Source of the DNA: Candidatus Zixiibacteriota bacterium
GTDB lineage: Bacteria > Zixibacteria > MSB-5A5 > RBG-16-43-9
DNA length: 11,745 nucleotides
Assembly (NCBI GenBank): GCA_029858245.1
Contig: JAOUFL010000049.1
Coordinates: 1-11,745, forward strand
Direction: 5' to 3'
Shown here: piece after piece, positions 7,449 to 11,745 of the stretch
Layout: each line of letters starts with the position of its first letter
How positions within the stretch are numbered: the stretch's first letter is position 1
Made by a program: the position numbers and the translations under genes
The notes under the pieces: generated by a model
The model's input: only the letters and a program-made list of their open reading frames with translations
Told to the model about the DNA's origin: nothing
Databases searched by the model: none

Positions 7449-8711
7449 TTATTTCCATTTAGATAAAAGGTAAATTTTTTGCTTTTCAAATTCTAAACAT
7501 AGCTCCTCCACGTCACTTTCCACCTGTTCTGGGGAGCTGTCCACATTTTCATTTACAAAAGAAGCAGTGCGACCAAGATAGAGTGGAGTTAAAGAGCTTA
7601 AGATGTGATGTCTGGACATAACCTTCTGATGATAGGCTAAAGCAAATTCGTAAATTATCCTTACCCAGAGTGGTTTGGGGAATCTGAATTCAAGGATATT
7701 AGAGTTAGATATTTTTCTTAACCCGGATAAAACCTCATACGACAGAAACTTCTCCCAGACAGAGTTTAAATCAGAAACTCCCTGGTTGAAATTTGCGACC
7801 ATCCTCTCCAAATTCACTCTCACCGGATCTGTAGCCACTTCGAATTTAAATCCGAATTCAGGTACTGTTTCCGAGTTTGCTACTTTAGACCAGCTCTGGT
7901 AATAGGTCTCCATCAGGTTAAAAACCGAGCCCACAACCTGAACCATCATGGATGAAAGGTCAGCACCCGGGTCTTTGGGATCATGTATTTTGGCTCCCAA
8001 GAAAGACTGGCAAACTTTAAAACCTGACGCCACTGCGGTAGTAGTCATCCAGGCATCTATACCGAATCTGGCAATATCGGTATCGTAAACCTTGTCGTCA
8101 TCTAAAAAATGTGAAACCAGATTACCGGATATACCGAATTCGCCACCAATAGGCTGTCTTATTCTTTTACCATATAGTGACCTGGTAAGTGGGTAGACAA
8201 TCGAATTGGTGATAGTTCCGTCATATTTATGGCGCTGATATAAAGGGGTAACAAAATCGAATCCATGTATCAAAATCGGCTCAATTAATCCCTCCAGCCA
8301 TTCAGGAGTGATGCTTCTTAAGTCTGAATCGACCACGGCACAGGCCCTTGCCTGCAGGAGATGTGCTATCTCGAAGATAGTGCGAAAAGCGCTTCCCTTT
8401 CCAGGAATACCATGGTAAGGAGTAACTATTTTATGTACCGGGTAAAGTGGATGTTCAATTAAGATAGTATTGAAATCCTCCACCATCGTATTTTTAACCA
8501 CGTCCGGTGTCCCGTCTTTAGATCCACCATCCGAATTGATAATCACACATCTATAGTTTGGAAAGTATTTAACCAGTCCGGCTGATACTGCCCTGACCAC
8601 ATGGGATATAGTGCGAACATTGTTGTAACTCGGGATTCCCACTACGATTTCAGCTTGCTGGTATTCGCTTACTTTTTCCCTGGCTTCCTTACTTAAGATA
8701 CTTTTGGACAT
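7449..8711 (-). CDS. GT78-type glycosyltransferase, glucosylglycerate/mannosylglycerate synthase-like
   Basis: This 420-residue cytoplasmic GT-A fold enzyme resembles, from memory of the family, Rhodothermus mannosylglycerate synthase and Persephonella glucosylglycerate synthase (Ggs). Those transfer a sugar from a nucleotide sugar straight onto D-glycerate. Visible features in order: donor-site start VGIPSYNN (24-31), NSDGGSKDGT (59-68), the glycine/lysine loop GIPGKGSAFR (101-110, compare RPGKGDG in Rhodothermus), metal-binding DSD (128-130) in VVDSDLRSITPEWL, QPIGGEF (186-192, acceptor loop), GIDAW (218-222) and a conserved His (H243) in KIHDPKDPG. The C-terminal half is helical. It lies six bases after the glycerate kinase gene, which handles the same acceptor. 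Donor and acceptor cannot be fixed from sequence. It might instead add a second sugar to glucosylglycerate, as described for mannosylglucosylglycerate synthesis in Petrotoga and Thermotoga. Confidence 0.83.
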   Translation of the reverse strand: MSKSILSKEAREKVSEYQQAEIVVGIPSYNNVRTISHVVRAVSAGLVKYFPNYRCVIINSDGGSKDGTPDVVKNTMVEDFNTILIEHPLYPVHKIVTPYHGIPGKGSAFRTIFEIAHLLQARACAVVDSDLRSITPEWLEGLIEPILIHGFDFVTPLYQRHKYDGTITNSIVYPLTRSLYGKRIRQPIGGEFGISGNLVSHFLDDDKVYDTDIARFGIDAWMTTTAVASGFKVCQSFLGAKIHDPKDPGADLSSMMVQVVGSVFNLMETYYQSWSKVANSETVPEFGFKFEVATDPVRVNLERMVANFNQGVSDLNSVWEKFLSYEVLSGLRKISNSNILEFRFPKPLWVRIIYEFALAYHQKVMSRHHILSSLTPLYLGRTASFVNENVDSSPEQVESDVEELCLEFEKQKIYLLSKWK

Positions 8712-8717
8712 CTCTTT

Positions 8718-10043
8718 TTAACCTACCAGAATTAAATGAATATCCATAACATTGGTATTAGTTGGCCCTGTTTTTATCAAATCTCCCAATTTTTCAAAGA
8801 AATAATAGGAGTCGTTTCGTTTCAGATAGTCTTTTGGATTCATATTCAATTTATTCGCCCGTGAAACTGTTGTCCCGTCGCAGATGGCACCAGCGGCATC
8901 TGTAGGACCGTCGATTCCATCCGTATTCATACTGGATATAACCACATCTTTTAAACCCTGAATATGAATAGCTGAGACCAATACAAACTCCTGATTTCTG
9001 CCGCCCTTTCCATTCCCTTTAATCTCCACTGTGGTCTCACCCCCGGAAATAAGACAGACTGGAGGAGCTGGATTTTTTAGGCCCTCTCTTATCTCCCTGG
9101 CTAAAGAGGCATGCTCAATTGCCGCTTCTGTGGTATTCCCAGATACGGTGGAAGACAATAAAAGAGTGTTAAAACCTAACTTCTTTGCCTTCTTTTCCGC
9201 CTCTTCTAAAGCCAGAAGATTTGAACCCACGATTACATTTTCAACTTTTTCGAAAACCATATCTCCCGGCTTATGGGTCTCGTTTTCCTGGTTGTCTTTA
9301 TTTTTCCCCAGGAAACGTTTTATGGATTTTGGGAGTTTGCTAAATAGTTTATATCTATTTAATATCTCAAAACAATCATCAAAAGTAGTGGGGTCTGGAG
9401 CGGTTGGACCAGAAGCAATGGAGTCAAGCCTATCTCCGATAACATCCGAGAGGATCAAAGAGACTGACTGGGCGGGATAGGCTATTTTTGCTAATCTTCC
9501 ACCCTTTACTTTAGATATATGTTTTCTTATGGTATTCATCTCATCAATATTGGCACCGCATTCAATAAGTAACTGGACCATTCTCTTTTTATCTTTCAGG
9601 GAAACCCCATCAACCGGAGAAACCAGAAGAGCCGAACCGCCGCCTGATAAGAGAAAGATGACCAGATCATTACTATCAGCTTCCGAAAGCATCTGGAGTA
9701 TCTCCTGCGTTCCCTTAGCTCCATTTTCATCCGGAAATGGATGTCCTCCAAAAAGCAGTTTAATTTTCTCTAAAGGAACCCCTGAACCCTCTTTTGCAAT
9801 CACTATCCCTTGATCAATTCTATCTTCAAGAATCTCCTCTGTTGCCTGAGCCATAAGGGCTGAGGCTTTTCCCGCACCTGCCACGATGATCCTTTTGATT
9901 TGGTCTAATCTCTTCCTGAAATTTCCAGCTGAGATATATCCATTTTCAAATTTTAAGAATCTTTTTACACAGAGTTTCGGGTCTGCACCTTTCAAAGAGG
10001 CTTGAAGTATTGATAATGCCTTTTCCCTCAAGCATGCTTCCAT
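8718..10043 (-). CDS. gckA: Glycerate 2-kinase, GckA/MOFRL family
   Basis: This 441-residue cytoplasmic enzyme phosphorylates D-glycerate with ATP; most members of this family give 2-phosphoglycerate. Family motifs in order: VAGAGKAS (54-61), GGHPFPDENG (99-108), LLSGGGSALL (131-140), the NTIRKHISKVKGG stretch (170-182), ILSDVIGD (197-204), SGPTAPDPTTF (211-221), ISGGETTV (332-339), GKGGRNQE (345-352), DGIDGPTDAAGA (375-386) and the C-terminal GPTNTNVMD (426-434). Length and both domains (N-terminal glycerate kinase, C-terminal MOFRL) look complete. It starts 20 bases after gpgS and ends six bases before the GT78 gene. In this setting it may salvage glycerate from osmolyte breakdown, or set how much free glycerate is available to the GT78 enzyme. 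A stand-alone glycolytic or serine-pathway role is less likely given the neighbours. Confidence 0.92.
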   Translation of the reverse strand: MEACLREKALSILQASLKGADPKLCVKRFLKFENGYISAGNFRKRLDQIKRIIVAGAGKASALMAQATEEILEDRIDQGIVIAKEGSGVPLEKIKLLFGGHPFPDENGAKGTQEILQMLSEADSNDLVIFLLSGGGSALLVSPVDGVSLKDKKRMVQLLIECGANIDEMNTIRKHISKVKGGRLAKIAYPAQSVSLILSDVIGDRLDSIASGPTAPDPTTFDDCFEILNRYKLFSKLPKSIKRFLGKNKDNQENETHKPGDMVFEKVENVIVGSNLLALEEAEKKAKKLGFNTLLLSSTVSGNTTEAAIEHASLAREIREGLKNPAPPVCLISGGETTVEIKGNGKGGRNQEFVLVSAIHIQGLKDVVISSMNTDGIDGPTDAAGAICDGTTVSRANKLNMNPKDYLKRNDSYYFFEKLGDLIKTGPTNTNVMDIHLILVG

Positions 10044-10063
10044 AAATTTTTCCGGGAATAGGG

Positions 10064-11272
10064 CTATTTGTTATCTTCTGCTACTGCTTCTTTGAGCATA
10101 TCTAAAAAATCCGGTATGGCGGAGGTAACTCTGTTCCAGTTTGGTATTTCCGGGGCTCCCAAGGGGTCGTTAAGGAATTCCTTTCCTGCAATCTTGATTC
10201 CTTGTAAAAAAGTCTCCACTGCTGTTCCTTCAGCATGCCGGTCAAAAAACAGTTGATTGATGGCGGCATCGTCTTCGAATTTCTTGATTGTATCCTGTGC
10301 AGACCGTAGATAAGTTCCGGTTAAAGTTCGCAGAAGCCCGGCTGAGATGATTATACCTTCCTGGGAAAGGGTTCTGAAAAGAGATTTGGTTATGTCGACA
10401 CACATCTTGAGAAGACCCTTAGTCGGATCGGAAGATGAAAGGTCCTGGTGTTTGTGTTCATAGGTTTCTATTAAGTCGACCTGGCAGATTCTCTTGGGCA
10501 CGCAGTTTCTATAAACCTCAGCTAAAATACCCACCTCCAAGCCCCAGTCACTGGGAATGCGGGTAACCCTGGCTAAATCCTCATCCAGGCTGAACTCACC
10601 AGCCAGGGGGTAGCGAAAGCTATCCAGATAGACTAAGAAAGGATGATAGCCCACAATCTTCTGCAAAGCCCTGATAACAGGGGTGAAGTAAAGTCTGGTC
10701 ACTCTTCCATACATTCTGTCTGTTACTCTGGAATAATAACCTTTACAGAATTCATAACCTAAGTTGGGATTAGCCATGGGATAACATAATCGGGCTAAAA
10801 GCTCTCGATTATAATTTACAATATCACAATCGTGCAGAACGATAACCTCGCTTTTTTCATTAGCTATGACATACCCAAGGGCAATCCAGACTGACCTGCC
10901 TTTTCCATCCTCACCCAGGGAAAGCTCATTTTCTTCCAGAAGTTTATAAAGCTTACCTATCCTTGAGCCGGAGCTCCAGACAATATTTATTTTGAGACCA
11001 TTTTCTGCCAAAGTCTTTTTAGCACTCCTGAACTCCATAGCATTGGTTTTATTCATAACCAGCACAATCTCGTTTAAATAATTAACGTTTTTTAACTGGT
11101 TGAGGATGTTAGGTAAAGCTTCTCTTTCGAATTCCGCATAAACCGCAGGTAATACTAAGGCTACAGGTCTATGCTTTTTGTGCTTTTTTAACTCTGTTTC
11201 CAGAGATTCAAGGTCTCTATGCCCTAACCTGTGTAAGGTAGCAATTGTTCCAGATTGAAAAAAATCACCCAT
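10064..11272 (-). CDS. gpgS: Glucosyl-3-phosphoglycerate synthase (GT81-type glycosyltransferase)
   Basis: This 402-residue GT-A fold enzyme is expected to join glucose from a nucleotide donor to 3-phosphoglycerate, the first step of the phosphorylated route to glucosylglycerate. The N-terminus GDFFQSGTIATLHRLG (2-17) is, as I recall it, typical of this bacterial subfamily. A nucleotide-binding stretch ALVLPAVYAEFE (38-49) follows. Also visible are GKGRSVWIAL (123-132), the metal site DCD (148-150) in VLHDCDIVNYN, the acceptor loop YPLAGEFSLDEDLA (221-234), SDWGLEVGILAEVY (241-254) and EHKHQ (272-276), whose His fits the metal-ligand His of GpgS. The ATG at 11270-11272 has a perfect AGGAGG eight bases before it. 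It is the first gene of the operon. Mannosyl-3-phosphoglycerate synthase is an alternative, but that family has different motifs. Confidence 0.85.
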   Translation of the reverse strand: MGDFFQSGTIATLHRLGHRDLESLETELKKHKKHRPVALVLPAVYAEFEREALPNILNQLKNVNYLNEIVLVMNKTNAMEFRSAKKTLAENGLKINIVWSSGSRIGKLYKLLEENELSLGEDGKGRSVWIALGYVIANEKSEVIVLHDCDIVNYNRELLARLCYPMANPNLGYEFCKGYYSRVTDRMYGRVTRLYFTPVIRALQKIVGYHPFLVYLDSFRYPLAGEFSLDEDLARVTRIPSDWGLEVGILAEVYRNCVPKRICQVDLIETYEHKHQDLSSSDPTKGLLKMCVDITKSLFRTLSQEGIIISAGLLRTLTGTYLRSAQDTIKKFEDDAAINQLFFDRHAEGTAVETFLQGIKIAGKEFLNDPLGAPEIPNWNRVTSAIPDFLDMLKEAVAEDNK

Positions 11273-11280
11273 TTTTTTAC

Positions 11281-11286
11281 CCTCCT
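11281..11286 (-). promoter_or_regulatory. Strong Shine-Dalgarno site of gpgS
   Basis: AGGAGG on the minus strand lies eight bases (GTAAAAAA) before the gpgS ATG. It confirms the start and suggests efficient translation of the first gene. Confidence 0.85.
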
Positions 11287-11291
11287 CTTTA

Positions 11292-11320
11292 ATTTAAGGG
11301 CTCTTTTACTTGAAAGTCAA
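11292..11320 (-). promoter_or_regulatory. Predicted sigma70-type promoter of the osmolyte operon
   Basis: On the minus strand TTGACT (11320-11315) is followed after exactly 17 bases by TTAAAT (11297-11292), a good match to -35 and -10 consensus boxes. The expected transcript start near 11285 would lie within or at the edge of the Shine-Dalgarno, leaving a leader of only about a dozen bases. That is unusually short, so the true -10 box or start could differ slightly. It is the only good promoter seen upstream of the nine-gene run on this strand. Confidence 0.55.
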
Positions 11321-11453
11321 GAAAAAAACTTCACATAACTTTTGGAGCCATAAGTTGATTCTGGTTGAGGATTAATTATTTTGTCATCTTTCTTTAAGCC
11401 TCTGGAGTCATATTGAGATTCAGTGGAAGATTCCGGATTTTGTTTTTTTCTCT

Positions 11454-11468
11454 GATTATCAGATAATC
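11454..11468. promoter_or_regulatory. Perfect 15-base palindrome, possible operator
   Basis: GATTATC-A-GATAATC is a perfect inverted repeat with a single central base. The arms are too close to form a stable RNA hairpin, so a dimeric DNA-binding protein is the more natural reading. It lies about 130 bases upstream of the predicted gpgS promoter, far for a classical repressor but possible for an activator. No regulator gene is present in the window. Confidence 0.4.
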
Positions 11469-11624
11469 TTTGTTTCCATTTTGTGGCCTAACAGAGTATT
11501 AATAGACACAAAGAGACACAAAATAGAAATTCAAGAAAAACACGGGCTCAAACTGCGAATTTATTATAAACAAACAAGTTACTAAACTGCTCTGATTCTT
11601 TCAATTAGTTTCCAGCCATCAAAC

Positions 11625-11652
11625 CAGGGTTCGACTCCCCGTAGCGCTACCA
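11625..11652 (+). other. tRNA 3'-end fragment (T-arm, acceptor strand and CCA); att-site-like remnant
   Basis: The segment matches the last 28 positions of a tRNA: T-stem start, loop TTCGACT (11630-11636), CCCCG on the other side, acceptor strand TAGCGCT (11642-11648), discriminator A and CCA (11650-11652). Three G-C pairs and one C-G pair of the T-stem form; one A-C mismatch (11626 with 11640) suggests the intact parent read CGGGG. No matching 5' acceptor strand (AGCGCTA), D-arm or anticodon arm occurs upstream, so this is not a working tRNA. Position 70 is G, which excludes tRNA-Ala and tmRNA as parent. Such fragments commonly mark the far end of elements inserted into tRNA genes. Confidence 0.6.
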
Positions 11653-11708
11653 GGATTCTCACGAAAAGATAGCATAATCATTCAACCTCACATTTATAAA
11701 TAATCAGC

Positions 11709-11737
11709 TTGACTAATATCGTTTTATGATGTAACAT
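11709..11737 (+). promoter_or_regulatory. Promoter-like sequence facing out of the right edge
   Basis: TTGACT (11709-11714) and TAACAT (11732-11737) are 17 bases apart on the plus strand. The -10 box is covered by an inverted repeat, TTATG-6-CATAA (11724-11739). It might drive a gene beyond the window. In AT-rich DNA such matches also arise by chance. Confidence 0.3.
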
Positions 11738-11745
11738 AAAGTAAA

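Larger units (their letters stand above)
11273..11745. other. Non-coding region upstream of the operon
   Basis: About 470 bases with no credible coding frame on either strand. It holds, from left to right: the gpgS ribosome site and promoter, two diverged copies of a segment about 60 bases apart (from 11343 and from 11403), a 15-base palindrome, a 10-base tandem repeat (AGACACAAAG/AGACACAAAA, 11504-11523), the 3' end of a tRNA on the plus strand, and a promoter-like pair pointing out of the right edge. Confidence 0.7.

Noticed and set aside
9031..9480. 149-residue open frame on the plus strand
   Set aside because: It lies wholly inside the glycerate kinase gene, whose motifs are intact on the other strand. 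It has no recognisable domain and no ribosome site; it is a shadow frame.
11504..11523. CRISPR-like or iteron-like array (AGACACAAAG/AGACACAAAA)
   Set aside because: Only two 10-base copies with no spacers and no associated genes; best treated as a simple low-complexity repeat.
11479..11523. TTTTGTG ... CACAAAA inverted repeat as a terminator or structured RNA
   Set aside because: The seven-base AT-rich stem with a loop of about 31 bases is weak, and no gene on either strand ends nearby within the window.
11560..11652. Complete tRNA gene ending in CCA at 11652
   Set aside because: No 5' acceptor strand, D-arm or anticodon stem-loop precedes the T-arm, and the T-stem has a mismatch. Only the 3' end is present.

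Overview
The window is bacterial. Genes are tightly packed on one strand, Shine-Dalgarno sites are present upstream of several starts, one protein has a lipobox signal peptide, and one stretch fits a sigma70-type promoter. The base composition is moderately AT-rich, the coding strand is purine-rich, and AGA/AGG arginine codons are common. These traits, together with glucosyl/mannosyl-glycerate-type solute genes (known mainly from thermophiles and salt-adapted organisms), hint at a thermophilic or salt-exposed lineage. No rRNA or other marker allows a phylum to be named.

Layout. Every protein gene is on the minus strand, so transcription runs from right to left. At the right (11273-11745) is a non-coding region. 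It holds the likely promoter of the operon, a perfect 15-base palindrome, short repeats and, on the plus strand, a fragment matching only the 3' end of a tRNA. Then follow in transcription order: a GT81-type glucosyl-3-phosphoglycerate synthase (11272-10064), a GckA/MOFRL glycerate 2-kinase (10043-8718), a GT78-type glucosyl/mannosylglycerate synthase-like enzyme (8711-7449), a small MscS-related membrane protein (7436-6735), a HAD phosphatase of the mannosyl-3-phosphoglycerate phosphatase family (6729-5881), and a four-gene ABC importer: lipoprotein binding protein, two permeases and an ATPase (5891-1714). Gaps in this run are 32 bases or less, and two junctions overlap. After a 124-base AT-rich spacer comes a ClC chloride channel/antiporter with CBS domains, cut by the left edge (1589-1).

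How the genes work together (inference). The locus reads as one osmoadaptation unit. GpgS plus the HAD phosphatase form the two-step route to a glycosylglycerate from 3-phosphoglycerate. The GT78 enzyme could make it in one step from free D-glycerate, or extend it to a disaccharide form. The glycerate kinase connects free glycerate to glycolysis. The ABC system would import the same or a related solute. The MscS-like protein, and more loosely the ClC protein, would handle release and ion balance. Making, importing and releasing an osmolyte within one apparent transcript is the most interesting feature. The tRNA 3' remnant raises the possibility that the locus lies in a tRNA-targeted genomic island.
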